A stretch of DNA of 64,000 bases from Pseudonocardia sp. T1-2H (GCF_038039215.1 NZ_JBBPCL010000001.1:3038001-3102000); one strand, 5' to 3'. Positions 26,854 to 37,265 are shown, counted from the first letter of the stretch. Translations and numbers: made by a program. The notes: generated from the letters alone by a model not told the origin.

Positions 26854-27774
26854 ATGTCGCTCGACCCGCAGTTCCGCGTCGTCCTGGACACCCTCGCCGG
26901 CGCGGGTGCCACCCCACTGGTCCGCGCCGACGCGCCGGAGACCCGCGCCCACTACCGGAGCCTGGCGATGGCCCGGCGCGGGCCGGGCTTCGTGCCGGAG
27001 GAGGTCGCCTCGGTCACCGACACCCACGCCGGCGACGTCCCGGTGCGGGTCTACGAGCCGGCCCGGGGCGACGGGCCGGTCGTCGTCTACCTGCACGGCG
27101 GCGGCTGGGTGGTCGGGGACGTCGACACCCACGACCCGGTCTGCCGGCGGGTGGCCAACGCGCTGGCGGCCACCGTCGTGTCCGTGGACTACCGGCTCGC
27201 ACCCGAGCACCCGTTCCCCGCCGGCCTCGACGACGCCGGGGCCGCGCTGCGGTGGGCCGCGGACCGCTACCCGGGCCGCGCGCTGGGCGTGGCGGGGGAC
27301 AGTGCGGGCGCCTCGTTGGCGGCCGGGCTCGCGCTCCGGGCCCGCGACGCCGGCCCGACCCTGGTCGGGCAGCTGCTCTTCTACCCGGCGACGGACCCGA
27401 CCCTGGCCGGCGGCTCGATCGCCGAGAACGGCGAGGGGTACTTCCTCACCGAGTCGGACATGCGGTGGTTCTACACGCAGTACCTCCCGGCGGGGGACGG
27501 CTCCGCGCCCGAGCTGGACCTGCTCCATGCGGACGTCCGCGGCGTCGCGCCCGCGGTCGTCGCCACCGCGGAGTTCGACCCGCTGCGGGACGAGGGCGCG
27601 GCCTACGCGGACCGGCTCCGGGACGCGGGGGTGCCCGTCCGGTACCTGCCCGGGCCCGGGCTGATCCACGGCTACGCGGCGTTCCTCGGCGCCGTCGACG
27701 CCGCGGAGGACACCGTGTCCGCGGCGCTCGGGTTGTTCGCGGAGCTGCTGTCCGGGCGCGCTCAGACGGCCTGA
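26854..27774 (+). CDS. Alpha/beta hydrolase, hormone-sensitive-lipase-like esterase
   Basis: A 306-residue esterase of the HSL family (family IV): oxyanion HGGGW near residue 78, nucleophile elbow GDSAGAS (Ser about 151), acid Asp in ATAEFDPLRDEG and the catalytic His in LIHGYAAF. The ATG start is close to a likely -10 (TAGCGT) 15 bases upstream. It acts on small acyl or carboxylic esters. Its 3' end overlaps the convergent membrane gene by 13 bases. Confidence 0.9.
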   Translation: MSLDPQFRVVLDTLAGAGATPLVRADAPETRAHYRSLAMARRGPGFVPEEVASVTDTHAGDVPVRVYEPARGDGPVVVYLHGGGWVVGDVDTHDPVCRRVANALAATVVSVDYRLAPEHPFPAGLDDAGAALRWAADRYPGRALGVAGDSAGASLAAGLALRARDAGPTLVGQLLFYPATDPTLAGGSIAENGEGYFLTESDMRWFYTQYLPAGDGSAPELDLLHADVRGVAPAVVATAEFDPLRDEGAAYADRLRDAGVPVRYLPGPGLIHGYAAFLGAVDAAEDTVSAALGLFAELLSGRAQTA

Positions 27775-28415
27775 CCGCCCGGGAGCCGCCGGTCCACGGC
27801 GAGGGCCCCGAAGCCGAGGCCGAGGAACAGGACCGCGACGACCAGGCAGTTCAGCGCGACCCGCCCGTACCCGAGCACCGCCACGTTCACGAACGGGTAC
27901 GGGTACCAGCCGATGAGCGCGCCGCGGACGAGGGTGACCGCGAACCATGCCACCGGGTAGACCGCCGCGAGCAGCACGGTCCGCAGGGTGGTCAGCCCGC
28001 GCGGCCCCACGACCAGCCAGCCGACGACGCCGAGGACCGGGGCGGCGGTGTGCAGCAGGAAGTTCGCCACCGCCGCCAGGCCCCGCGGATCGTCGAGCGG
28101 GGCCAGCACCAGGTGGTAGACGACGCCGGTGACGGCGATGCCGAGGATCGCGTCCAGGTGCAGGACGCGCAGCACCGTGCCGCCCCGCGATCCGAACGGG
28201 GGCCGGCCCCGGGCGAGCAGCAGGCTGGTGACGCCCAGCAGCAGGTTCGTCAGGATCGTGAAGAACGAGAAGATGTTGGCCGCGCTCGCCGCGCCGGTCG
28301 GGAACCGCTCGCTGGGGTTGACCGCGGACGAGACGATCTGGAGCAGCACGCCGAGCAGGCAGACGGCGGCGACGACGCCGGACCAGAGGCGAGCGAGGGG
28401 TACGGTCCGGGCCAC
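27762..28415 (-). CDS. Pr6Pr family membrane protein
   Basis: A 217-residue protein with six hydrophobic helices. FFTILTNLLLGV, GVVYHLVLAPL and WYPYPFVNV fit the FAR-17a/AIG1-like or Pr6Pr family of actinobacterial membrane proteins. The conserved Asn and His in these helices recall the Thr/His pair of AIG1-type hydrolases, but activity is uncertain. Confidence 0.7.
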   Translation of the reverse strand: MARTVPLARLWSGVVAAVCLLGVLLQIVSSAVNPSERFPTGAASAANIFSFFTILTNLLLGVTSLLLARGRPPFGSRGGTVLRVLHLDAILGIAVTGVVYHLVLAPLDDPRGLAAVANFLLHTAAPVLGVVGWLVVGPRGLTTLRTVLLAAVYPVAWFAVTLVRGALIGWYPYPFVNVAVLGYGRVALNCLVVAVLFLGLGFGALAVDRRLPGGQAV

Positions 28416-28651
28416 GGCGGCACCGTACTGGTGTCGACGGTCCCGACCCGGCCACGTCCCCGATCGGTGGGCAATCGTCGCCGATCCGTGACGCTGGGAA
28501 GTCGGTCGTCCCCCGCCAGGGGGTTCCTGCCGGGGCGGCCCGAATCGTCATGCCTGCGGAACAGCTCGGACACAGCCGCGTAACGCGTCCTGGCGAGGGT
28601 CTGGCATCAGGTGTCCCGGGCCCGGCGGCACCCACGCTCCCCGAACCGGTG

Positions 28652-29194
28652 ATGAGCCGCAGGAAGGTGAACCCAGGCGATGACCAGGTTCTCCCGGGTG
28701 GTCCCGTGACGCCCCCCGACGACTTCGAGATCGGGTTCACCGGGGCGCGCTTCGGCGGCGCGCCGCGCAAGAGGCGCAGGAGCCGGGCCGAGCGCGCGGC
28801 GGAGAAGGTCGCGACCGCCCCGGCCGCGACCGGCGGTCCGGAGCCGGACACGGCCGTCGAGGACCTGAACACCCGCTTCGTGCGGCCGTACGTCTACACC
28901 GGCGGCCGGACCCGCTCCCGCTACGAGCTCGGCCTGGAGACCCTGGTCTCCACCCCCGCGGCCGCGTTCGGGCGCCCGGAGCTCGCCGAGCACCTGCCGG
29001 TGCTGGACCTGTGCCGGCGGCCCACGTCGATCGCCGAGGTCGCGGCCCTGGTCGGGGTGCCGATCGGCGTCGCGCGCGTGATCGTCGGGGACCTGGCGGT
29101 CACCGGCGGGCTCGTGGTGCACCGCACGGTCAGCGCCGAGGGCCCGGACGTCGCGCTGATGGAGCGGGTGCTGAGCGGGCTGCGGCGGCTGTAG
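28652..29194 (+). CDS. DUF742 family protein, orphan
   Basis: The C-terminal 120 residues match DUF742: RFVRPYVYTGGRTRSRYELG, then a winged-helix-like PTSIAEVAALVGVPIGVARV and a beta hairpin. In actinobacteria such proteins normally sit in conservons with roadblock/LC7 and small-GTPase genes. None are adjacent here. The N-terminus is uncertain: ATG 28652 is used, but third-position GC only becomes typical after GTG 28706. A basic linker (APRKRRRSRAERAAEK) precedes the domain. Confidence 0.75.
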   Translation: MSRRKVNPGDDQVLPGGPVTPPDDFEIGFTGARFGGAPRKRRRSRAERAAEKVATAPAATGGPEPDTAVEDLNTRFVRPYVYTGGRTRSRYELGLETLVSTPAAAFGRPELAEHLPVLDLCRRPTSIAEVAALVGVPIGVARVIVGDLAVTGGLVVHRTVSAEGPDVALMERVLSGLRRL

Positions 29195-29266
29195 GAGGCC
29201 GGGCGAAGGGTGTGACGCACGGGGTCCCGACGGGCGTCGGGGCCGCCGATGTGGGAGAACGAAACC

Positions 29267-30484
29267 ATGAGCGACCCCGCGACGCCCGAGTTCATCGAGC
29301 CCCCGATCCCCGTGGTCCCGGCGCAGTACCACACCCCGGAGCGCGAAGCGCTCCAGACGCAGGCCCGGACGTTCGCGGCGGAGCGGGTGCTGCCCGTCGC
29401 GGACGAGCTGGACAAGGTCAAGGGCGAGATCCCGCGGTCCCTGCTCGACGAGATGGCCGCGCTCGGCTACTTCGGGATCACCGTCCCCACCGAGCACGGA
29501 GGCCTCGGGCTCGGCGCCTACGAGTACTGCATGGTGGCCGAGGAGCTGGCCCGCGCCTGGATGAGCGTCGGCAGCATCATCGCCCGCGCCCAGGGCGCCG
29601 GCACCGGGGTCGCGGACGAGTCCCGCCGCGCGGAGCTGCTTCGCCGCAGTGCGAAGGGCGAGTGGATCGGCGCCATCGCGCTCTCCGAGCCGGACGCCGG
29701 ATCGGACCTCGCCGCCGTCTCCACCCGCGCCGAGCGCGACGGCGACGAGTTCGTCGTCACCGGCCACAAGCGCTGGACGGGCAACGCGAAGGCCGCGGAC
29801 TTCATCCAGGTCCTCGTGCGCACCGAGGACCCGGCGCCGGGGGAGCGGCGCTCCGCGGGCCTGGCGACGATCGTCGTGGAGAAGGAGCGCGACACCTTCC
29901 CGAAGGGGATCACCGGCACGCCGATCGACAAGATCGGCTACCACGGCTTCGTGACCTGGGACCTGGAGTTCGACGGCCTGCGCGTCCCGGTCGCGAACCA
30001 GCTCGCCGCCGGTGACCAGGGGTTCGCCTCGACGCAGCAGTGGCTCAACATCGCCCGGGTGCACACCGCCGCCCGCGCCGTCGGCCTCGCCCGGGCCGCC
30101 GTCGAGGACTGCATCCTCTACCTGCAGGAACGCCGCCAGTTCGAGCACCCGATCGGCGACTTCCAGTCCGTCCGGTTCACCCTCGCGACGATGGCCGCCC
30201 GGGTCGAGCAGGCCCGCGCGTTCTACCAGCACGTGGCCCACCTGATCGACCTCGGGCAGCCGTGCGAGCGGGAGGCGGCGATGGTCAAGCTGCTCGCCAC
30301 CGAGATGGCGGCCGAGGTCACCGGGGACGGCATCCAGCTGCACGGCGGGAACGGCTACACCACCGAGCACCGGGTGGAGCGGCACTGGCGGGACGCCCGG
30401 CTGACCACCATCTTCGAGGGCACCAGCGAGATCCAGAAGAAGATCATCTCGGACCGGCTGCTGCCGCGGAGCCCGCTCGGCTGA
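29267..30484 (+). CDS. Acyl-CoA dehydrogenase
   Basis: A 405-residue flavoenzyme. FAD/substrate motifs are ALSEPDAGSDLAAV and KRWTGNAKAADF, and the C-terminal catalytic region has HGGNGYTTEHRVERHWRDAR with TIFEGTSEIQ, typical of short/branched-chain acyl-CoA dehydrogenases. ATG 29267 has GGGAG about 8 bases upstream. The acyl chain cannot be specified. No electron-transfer flavoprotein genes are adjacent. Confidence 0.92.
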   Translation: MSDPATPEFIEPPIPVVPAQYHTPEREALQTQARTFAAERVLPVADELDKVKGEIPRSLLDEMAALGYFGITVPTEHGGLGLGAYEYCMVAEELARAWMSVGSIIARAQGAGTGVADESRRAELLRRSAKGEWIGAIALSEPDAGSDLAAVSTRAERDGDEFVVTGHKRWTGNAKAADFIQVLVRTEDPAPGERRSAGLATIVVEKERDTFPKGITGTPIDKIGYHGFVTWDLEFDGLRVPVANQLAAGDQGFASTQQWLNIARVHTAARAVGLARAAVEDCILYLQERRQFEHPIGDFQSVRFTLATMAARVEQARAFYQHVAHLIDLGQPCEREAAMVKLLATEMAAEVTGDGIQLHGGNGYTTEHRVERHWRDARLTTIFEGTSEIQKKIISDRLLPRSPLG

Positions 30485-30491
30485 TCTATAC

Positions 30492-30522
30492 GGCGCGCCC
30501 CGGGATGTCACGTGCGCGCGCC
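30492..30522 (+). terminator. Possible terminator hairpin after the acyl-CoA dehydrogenase
   Basis: GGCGCGC (30492-30498) pairs with GCGCGCC (30516-30522) around a 17-nt loop, 7 bases after the stop. The loop is long and there is no U-tract. Confidence 0.35.
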
Positions 30523-30616
30523 CGGTCCGGCCGACGTTCGCCCGATCGGGTCACGTCCGTCCGGCGCGCGCCTCGTTGTCCGGGGAAAGGCGTCTCGACG
30601 GAACGGTGGTGGGCAC

Positions 30617-31607
30617 GTGGACGACTCCCCCCAGGAGTCCGGGCGGGACGGCGGCCTGCCGCGGGTCGCCGTCGTGATGCCGGTGCGGGACATGGACCCG
30701 GTGCTGGTGTGCCGGGCCGTCGCGAGCGTGCACGGCCAGACCTACCCCGGCCCGATCGAGCTCGTCCTCTGGGACGACGGGTCGGCCACCTACGACTACC
30801 GCTTCGCCGACCAGTGGATGGACGGCCGGGAGTCCGCGGGGGAGCGCACGGTGCACCCGCACCGCTGGGAGTTCTCCCGCGGGATCGCCGCCGCGCGCAA
30901 CGCCGGGGCGGACGCGACGTCCGCGCGCTGGCTCCTGTGGCTCGACGGCGACGACGAGCTTCCCGGCCGAGGCGGTCGAGCGTCTGGTGGGCGCCACCAC
31001 GGGCCACGACGACGTCGAGTTCGTGATCGGGCAGTGCGACGTCGCGCACCCGCGCGGCGGGGCCGGCAAGGGGTACGGGATGCCGCGTCGGCACTGGAAC
31101 CTGCCGTACCTGGAGACCTGGCGGACCGCCTACGGGACCAGTGAGGACCCGCTCGCGCGGACGGTGTTCCCGATGCACGGGGGGCTCGTCTCGCGGCGGC
31201 TGTTCGAGGCGTCGGGCCGGTTCGACCCGGAGTTCACCCACACCCCGCTCGTCGACTGGTTCCTGCGGATGCTGCTGCGCGTCGTCGAGGACGACCGGCA
31301 GTTCGTCGTCCTGAACGAGGCGACCTACCTGCACCACAAGCGGCTGGGCTCGCACTCGTCGGACCGGCGGGTGGTGCACGCGCAGCGCCGCGAGGCCCTG
31401 CGCCGCTACGCGCTGCGCGCCGGGGTCCCCGGACCGGTCTTCGAGATGCTGGTGACGGACCCGCACACGGGAGCCCGCAGCTACGGGGTACAGGTCCGCG
31501 CGGGCGCGGCGCGCTTCCCGTGGTTCCCGGCGGACGCGGAGCGGCCCGGCGGCCCGGCGGAGCCCGACGACGCCGGCGTCGCCGCGACCGGGGTCGTCAG
31601 CCCGTAG
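30617..31607 (+). pseudogene. Glycosyltransferase family 2 protein, frameshifted as sequenced
   Basis: The N-terminal half is a GT-A domain: VAVVMPVRDMD, LVLWDDGS and the metal-binding WLDGDDE. The C-terminal half (FVIGQCDVAHPRGG through LVDWFLRMLLRV) is in another frame. The break is at GAGCTTC (30957-30963). With GAGCTC the reading becomes DDELPAEAVERLVGATTG, joining the halves into a protein of about 329 residues. The 991-nt span is 3n+1, matching one extra base. The GTG start has GGTGG upstream. The 3' end overlaps the convergent GGDEF-EAL gene by 11 bases. Confidence 0.8.
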
Positions 31608-33762
31608 CCGGCCGGCGGCGCTCCCCACCCGGGACCGGGCTGCGCCGCAGTCTCGGCAGCGGGCGGCCCAGCAGGGGCTCGACCCGCGCCGGCCCCGCCG
31701 GCGGGGCGAGGAACCAGCCCTGTCCGGTGTCGCAGCCCAGCGCCCGCAGCCGGCCGTGCTGCTCCGCCGTCTCCACGTTCTCCGCGGTGACCGACAGCCC
31801 GAGCGTATGGGCGAGCCCGATCACGGACGACAGGACGGCCTCGGTGCCCGCCGTGCCGCCGCGGCCGTCGCGCCCGCCCGGCCCGATGCCGGTGACGAAC
31901 GGCCCGGCCAGCTTGAGCGCATGGACCGGCAGCGTGCGCAGGTAGGCCAGGTTCGAGTAGCCGGTGCCGAAGTCGTCGATCGCGATCCGCACGCCGAGGT
32001 CCGCCAGCGCCCCGAGGGTCTCCAGCGGCCCGCCCTCGGCGGACATGACGTCGCTCTCGGTCAACTCCAGCTGCAGTGCCCCCGGGGGCCAGCCGGTCCG
32101 CTCCAGGGCGGCGCGGACGTCGTCGACGAAGTCCGGCTCCCGCACCTGCCGCGCCGCGACGTTCACGCTCATCAGCGGCCGCTCGCCGCCGTGCGCGTCG
32201 TGCCAGCGCCGGGCCTGCCCGCACGCCTCGGTGAGCACCCAGCGGCCCAGGGCGACGATCAGCCCGGTCTCCTCGGCCAGCGGGATGAAGCGGTCCGGGC
32301 CGAGCCGCTCCCCGTTCTCCCGTCGCCAGCGCACCAGCGCCTCGACCCCGGTGGTCACGCCGTCGCAGAGCCGCACCAGCGGCTGGTACTCCAGGAAGAA
32401 CTCCTGGCGCCGCAACGCCTCCGGCAACTGGGCCGACAGCTCGAAGCGGGCGACGTCGGTGCGGTGGCGGTCCCGGTCGAACTCCGCGACCCGGGAGCGG
32501 CCGTCGTTCTTCGCCCAGTACAGGGTGGTGTCCGCGGCCTTCATCAGCTCCGCGGCGCCGGACCCGCCCTGGTCCCGGCCGACGATCCCGATGCTGGCGG
32601 ACACCCGGATCTCGTTGCCCTCGACCCACACCGGGCGGCGGACCGTCTCGAGCGCGCGCTCGGCGACCCGGCGCATCCGGGCCGGGTCCGCGGCGTCCTC
32701 GACAAGCACGACGAACTCGTCCCCGCCCATCCGGGCCACCAGATGCCCCTCGGGGGCGAGCTCGGCCCGCAGCCGTTCCGCGATCGTCCGCAGCAGCTGG
32801 TCCCCGACGTCGTGGCCCAGGGTGTCGTTGACGGCCTTGAACCCGTCGAGGTCGAGGTAGCAGACGCCGGGGACGGCGTACCCGTCCTCCAGCGCCGCCT
32901 CGAGCCGGTCGAAGAACAGCGCGCGGTTGGGCAGCCCGGTGAGCGGATCGTGCAGGGCCTGGTGCTGCAGCCGGGTCTGCAGCAGGTGCCGCTCGGTGAT
33001 GTCCTCGACCATCGCGACGAGATAGCGGGGTTCCCCGGTCTGGTCCCGGATCAGCGAGACCACCAGGTCGGTCCAGAGCTCGGTGCCGTCCTTGCGGTAG
33101 TAGGCCTTCTCCATCCGCAGGTGGTCCACCGTGCCGGCGATCATCTCCCGCACCCGCCGCCAGTCGCCCGGGGCGTCGTAGGGGTGCATGAACTCGTAGA
33201 TCGGGCGGGCCGCGATCTCTTCGGCGTCGTAGCCGAGCATCCGGCAGAGCGCCTCGTTGACCTGGACGATCCGCCCGTCGAGCTCGGCGACGCTGATCCC
33301 GATCACGGCCCCGGCGAACACGGCCTGGTAGCGCGCCTCGCTCGCCCAGCGGGCCTCCTCGGCGGCGATCCGGGCGGCGAACGCCGCCATGCTGATCCGC
33401 TCCTGCTCGGCGAGGGTGCGCTCGCGCAGCGCCTCGGCGTACCCGGCGGCGAGCGCGCCCTGCAGGGCGGCGAGGCGGGACGTGCGGTCCGCGCCGGCGG
33501 GCGCCAGGTGCTCCGCGACGACGACGAGGGTCCGCTCCAGGGACCGGGCGTCCGTGAAGTGCGCCGCGACCATGAGCCGGCCGACGCCCGCGGCGACCGT
33601 GCGGTCCCACTGCGGCGCGTCGAACGACGCGACGAGCCGGGTGGCCAGCCCGGTCAGGTACCGCAGCAGGTCCCGGCGGTTCATCGAGACGTAGCTCGTG
33701 CCGAGGACGGCCGCGGTCCAGTCCGCGGCCAGCGCCGCCGGATCCACCCGGTCCCCGCCCAC
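31597..33762 (-). CDS. PAS-GGDEF-EAL cyclic-di-GMP signalling protein
   Basis: A 721-residue cytoplasmic protein: an N-terminal helical sensor region (1-150), PAS/PAC domain (about 150-280), GGDEF (about 280-440) with intact MGGDEF, and EAL (about 460-690). The diguanylate cyclase site looks competent, and no RxxD inhibitory site precedes it. In the EAL domain, VEAL, SVNVAARQ, ELTES, DDFGTG, ENVET and Q of DTGQGW are present. The usual KxD after DDFGTG is KLA, so the Asp is Ala, which may weaken phosphodiesterase activity. It starts 12 bases after the methyltransferase gene. Confidence 0.92.
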   Translation of the reverse strand: MGGDRVDPAALAADWTAAVLGTSYVSMNRRDLLRYLTGLATRLVASFDAPQWDRTVAAGVGRLMVAAHFTDARSLERTLVVVAEHLAPAGADRTSRLAALQGALAAGYAEALRERTLAEQERISMAAFAARIAAEEARWASEARYQAVFAGAVIGISVAELDGRIVQVNEALCRMLGYDAEEIAARPIYEFMHPYDAPGDWRRVREMIAGTVDHLRMEKAYYRKDGTELWTDLVVSLIRDQTGEPRYLVAMVEDITERHLLQTRLQHQALHDPLTGLPNRALFFDRLEAALEDGYAVPGVCYLDLDGFKAVNDTLGHDVGDQLLRTIAERLRAELAPEGHLVARMGGDEFVVLVEDAADPARMRRVAERALETVRRPVWVEGNEIRVSASIGIVGRDQGGSGAAELMKAADTTLYWAKNDGRSRVAEFDRDRHRTDVARFELSAQLPEALRRQEFFLEYQPLVRLCDGVTTGVEALVRWRRENGERLGPDRFIPLAEETGLIVALGRWVLTEACGQARRWHDAHGGERPLMSVNVAARQVREPDFVDDVRAALERTGWPPGALQLELTESDVMSAEGGPLETLGALADLGVRIAIDDFGTGYSNLAYLRTLPVHALKLAGPFVTGIGPGGRDGRGGTAGTEAVLSSVIGLAHTLGLSVTAENVETAEQHGRLRALGCDTGQGWFLAPPAGPARVEPLLGRPLPRLRRSPVPGGERRRPATG

Positions 33763-33774
33763 GGCGCCGCCCCG

Positions 33775-34704
33775 TCAGTCCTTCCGGGCCATACCGGCGA
33801 CGCCCGGGTAGAGATCCGCGCCCGGCCGGACGTCGTCCGGGGAGTCCGGGCGCCACAACGGGATCCGCACGACGCCCGGATCGAGCAGCGTCAGGTCCCC
33901 GAACAGCTCCTCGACCTCGGCCCCGGTCCGCATCCGCATGCGGTTGGGGGAGCGGTTCTGGTTGTAGACGGCCTGGGCGCTCGACGCGTCCGGCCGTCCC
34001 TCGTCGCTGGCGTGGCTGATCACGAGGTGGCTCCCGCGAGCCGCGTCGGCGAGGTACTCGCCCACGACGTCCGCCGGACCGTCGTCGTCACCGACGAAGT
34101 GCAGCACCGACACCAGCAGGACCGCCACCGGGCGCCGGCGGTCGAACCGGTCCCGGACGAGCGGGTGACCCGTGATCGCGCGGACGTCCCGCAGGTCCCC
34201 GGCGATCGCGTCCGCGTGCGGGACGTCCCGCAGCAGCTCCGTGCTGTGGGTGACGGCCACCGGGTCGTGGTCCACGTAGACGACCGTGGCCGCGGGGTTC
34301 GCCGCGTGCACCACCTCGTGCACGTTGCCGACGGTCGGGATGCCGGACCCGAGGTCCAGGAACTGGTCGACGCCCTGGGCGCAGAGGTAGGACACGGCCC
34401 GGCGCAGGAACGCCCGGTTCTCCTGCGCCACGGACACCAGGTCGGGCATCTGCGCGAGGACCCGCTGGGCGAAGACCCGGTCCGACTCGAAGTTGTGCGA
34501 TCCACCCAGGTAGTAGTCGTAGACGCGGGCGACGCTCGGCTGCGTGGGGTCGACCCCCGCGGGCACGTCCGCCCTCCCGTCGTTCCCGGTCCGGCCTTCG
34601 TTCTCCCCCGAGCCCTGCACCCCGACTGCTCCCTCACGGGTCGACGTCTCTCCGGCGCCCGTCGGCACGGCTCGACCGTGCACGAACGGTGATCGGCGCG
34701 CCAC
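33775..34704 (-). CDS. SAM-dependent methyltransferase, S-adenosyl methyltransferase (DUF574/PF04672) family
   Basis: The body begins with PSVARVYDYYLGGSHNFESD, diagnostic of this large actinobacterial family. Motif I is FLDLGSGIPTVGNVHEV, and VVYVDHDPVAVTH follows. Substrates are unknown for nearly all members. The frame opens at GTG 34704 (309 residues), but the first 45 residues are low-complexity and the true start may be internal. It lies 15 bases after the helicase and 12 bases before the GGDEF-EAL gene, all in one direction. Confidence 0.85.
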   Translation of the reverse strand: MARRSPFVHGRAVPTGAGETSTREGAVGVQGSGENEGRTGNDGRADVPAGVDPTQPSVARVYDYYLGGSHNFESDRVFAQRVLAQMPDLVSVAQENRAFLRRAVSYLCAQGVDQFLDLGSGIPTVGNVHEVVHAANPAATVVYVDHDPVAVTHSTELLRDVPHADAIAGDLRDVRAITGHPLVRDRFDRRRPVAVLLVSVLHFVGDDDGPADVVGEYLADAARGSHLVISHASDEGRPDASSAQAVYNQNRSPNRMRMRTGAEVEELFGDLTLLDPGVVRIPLWRPDSPDDVRPGADLYPGVAGMARKD

Positions 34705-34719
34705 GTTACCGGGCCTGGA

Positions 34720-37265
34720 TCACCCGATGGTGTCCGAGACGTTCGTGACCCAGACCACTGCCTCGCCGGCCTCGTCCGAGGCGGCCAGGTCGACCTCCGC
34801 GGTGATGGCCCAGTCGTGGTCGCCCGCGGGGTCGTCGATGACCTGCCGGACGAGCCAGCGCTCCTTCTCCTCGGAGATCGTGATGAGCCCGGGGCCGCGC
34901 GCGTCCGGCCCGATCTGGATGCCGCCCCAGCCGTGCAGCTCGAAGAAGGGCTCGAACGCCTCGCGCCAGGCGTCGGCGTTCCAGCCGGAGTCCTTGTCCA
35001 GCTCGCCGAGTGAGTCCCAGCGGTTCAGCGACGCGAGCTCGACGCGGCGGAACATCGCGTTGCGCACGAGCACCCGGAACGCCCGGATGTTGCCGGTGAC
35101 CCCGGCCGGCCCCTGGTCCAGCGTCGGCGGCGCGATCTCGTCGGTGTCCATCCCACCGCCGGCGGCGAGCTTCTCCCACTCGTCGAGCAGGCTGGAGTCC
35201 ACCTGGCGGACGAGCTCGCCCAGCCACTCGATGATGTCGGTGAGCTCCTCGGTGCGGGCGTGCTCCGGCACGGTCTGCCGCAGCGCCCGGTAGGCGTCCG
35301 CGAGGTAGCGCAGGACCAGTCCCTCGGAGCGGGCCAGCTGGTAGTACGAGACGTACTCGTGGAAGGTCATCGCCTTCTCACTCATGTCCCGGACCACGGA
35401 CTTCGGCGAGAGCCGGGCGTCCTCCACCCACGGCGCGCCCCGCCGGTAGGTCTCCAGCGCGGCGGTGAGCAGCTCGTCGAGCGGCTTGGGGTGGCTGACG
35501 TCCTCGAGCAGCGCCATGCGTTCCTCGTACTCGATGCCGTCCGCCTTCATCGCCGCGACGGCCTCCCCGCGCGCCTTGTTCTGCTGCGCGTGCAGGATCT
35601 GGCGCGGGTCGTCCAGCGTCGCCTCGATGATCGAGAGCACGTCCAGGGCGTAGCCGGGGGACTCCATGTCCAGCAGCTCGATCGCGGCCAGGGCGAACGG
35701 GGAGAGCGGCTGGTTGAGCGCGAAGTCCAGCTGCAGGTCGCCGACGACGCGCACGGTCCGGCCCTCGGCGTCGGGCTCGTCGAGCTTCTCGACGATCCCG
35801 GCGGCGAGCAGCGCCCGGTAGATCGCGATGGCCCGCAGGATGTGCTTGCGCTGGCGCGGCCGAGGCTCGTGGTTGTCCTCGAGCAGGTGGCGCATCGCGG
35901 TGAACGCGTCCCCCGGGCGGGAGATGACGTTCAGCAGCATCGCGTGGGTGACCTGGAAATGGCTGGTCAGCGGCTCGGGCTGGGCGCTCTGCAGCTTCTC
36001 GAACGACGTGGCGGACCAGCCGACGAAACCCTCCGGCGGCTGCTTGCGCACCACGCGCCGGCGCTTCTTGGGGTCGTCGCCCGCCTTCGCGAGCAGCCGG
36101 GCGTTCTCCACCTCGTGGTCCGGCGCCTCGGCGACCACGGTGCCGACCGTGTCGTACCCCGCGCGCCCGGCCCGGCCGGCGATCTGGTGGAACTCCCGGG
36201 CCTTCAACGAGCGCGTGCGCACGCCGTCGTACTTGGCGAGCGCGGTGAACAGCACGGTGCGGATCGGCACGTTGATGCCGACGCCGAGGGTGTCCGTCCC
36301 GCAGATGACCTTCAGCAGGCCGGCCTGGGCTAGGGTCTCGACGAGGCGCCGGTAGCGGGGCAGCATCCCGGCGTGGTGCACGCCGATCCCGTGCCGGACC
36401 AGCCGGGACAGCGTCTTCCCGAAGCCGGCGGTGAAGCGGAAGTTGCCGATCAGCTCGGCGATCGCCGCCTTCTCCTCCTTCGACGTGACGTTCACGCTCA
36501 TCAGCGTCTGCGCCCGTTCCACGGCGGACTGCTGGGTGAAGTGCACGACGTAGACCGGGGCCTGCTGCGTCGCCAGCAGCTCGGTGATCGTCTCGTGCAG
36601 CGGGGTCAGCACGTACTGGTAGAGCAGCGGCACCGGCCGTTCCACCGAGGTGATCTCCGCCGTCGGACGCCCGGTGCGCCGGGTCAGATCGTCCCGGAAG
36701 AAGGTCGTGTCCCCGAGCGTGGCGCTCATCAGCAGGAACTGCGCCTGCGGCAGCTCGATCAGCGGGACCTGCCAGGCCCAGCCGCGGTCCGGGTCCGCGT
36801 AGAAGTGGAACTCGTCCATGACGACCGAGCCGACGTCCGCGCCCCGGCCCTGGCGCAGCGCGAGGTTCGCGAGGATCTCCGCGGTGCAGCAGATGATCGG
36901 CGCGCCCTCGTTCACCGCCGCGTCCCCGGTCAGCATGCCGACCTTGTCCGCGCCGAACACGTCGATCAGCGCGAAGAACTTCTCGCTGACCAGCGCCTTG
37001 ATCGGGGCGGTGTAGAAGGTGCGGACCCCGCGGCTGAGCGCCGCCGCGTGCGCCGCGATCGCGACCAGGGACTTCCCCGAGCCGGTGGGCGTCGAGAGGA
37101 TGACGTTCCCCCCGGTCGCGATCTCCAGAAGGGCCTCCTCCTGCGCCGGGTAGAGCGACAGGCCGCGTTCGGAGAAGGCCCAGTCCGCGAACGTCTCGAC
37201 CAGGGTGTCGGGGTCGGCGGCGGGGGGAGGCGGTCGCTGAGCAGCGGGGCGGTCGCAGAGGTCAT
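34720..37265 (-). CDS. DEAD/DEAH-box RNA helicase with DUF3516 domain; N-terminal frameshift
   Basis: A superfamily 2 helicase of about 848 residues, Ski2/Mtr4-like in its helicase core. Motif I is TPTGSGKSLVA, motif II MDEFHFY (DEFH), motif III LMSATL, motif VI HQIAGRAGRAG, followed by the actinobacterial DUF3516 region. The authentic N-terminus is the ATG at 37265 (TSATAPLLSDRLPP). The frame changes at a G6 run at 37222-37227 (plus strand) within the first 16 codons, and one more G rejoins it to ADPDTLVETFADW. The span is 3n+2. It is divergent from the ligase-like gene with 140 bases between starts. Confidence 0.85.
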
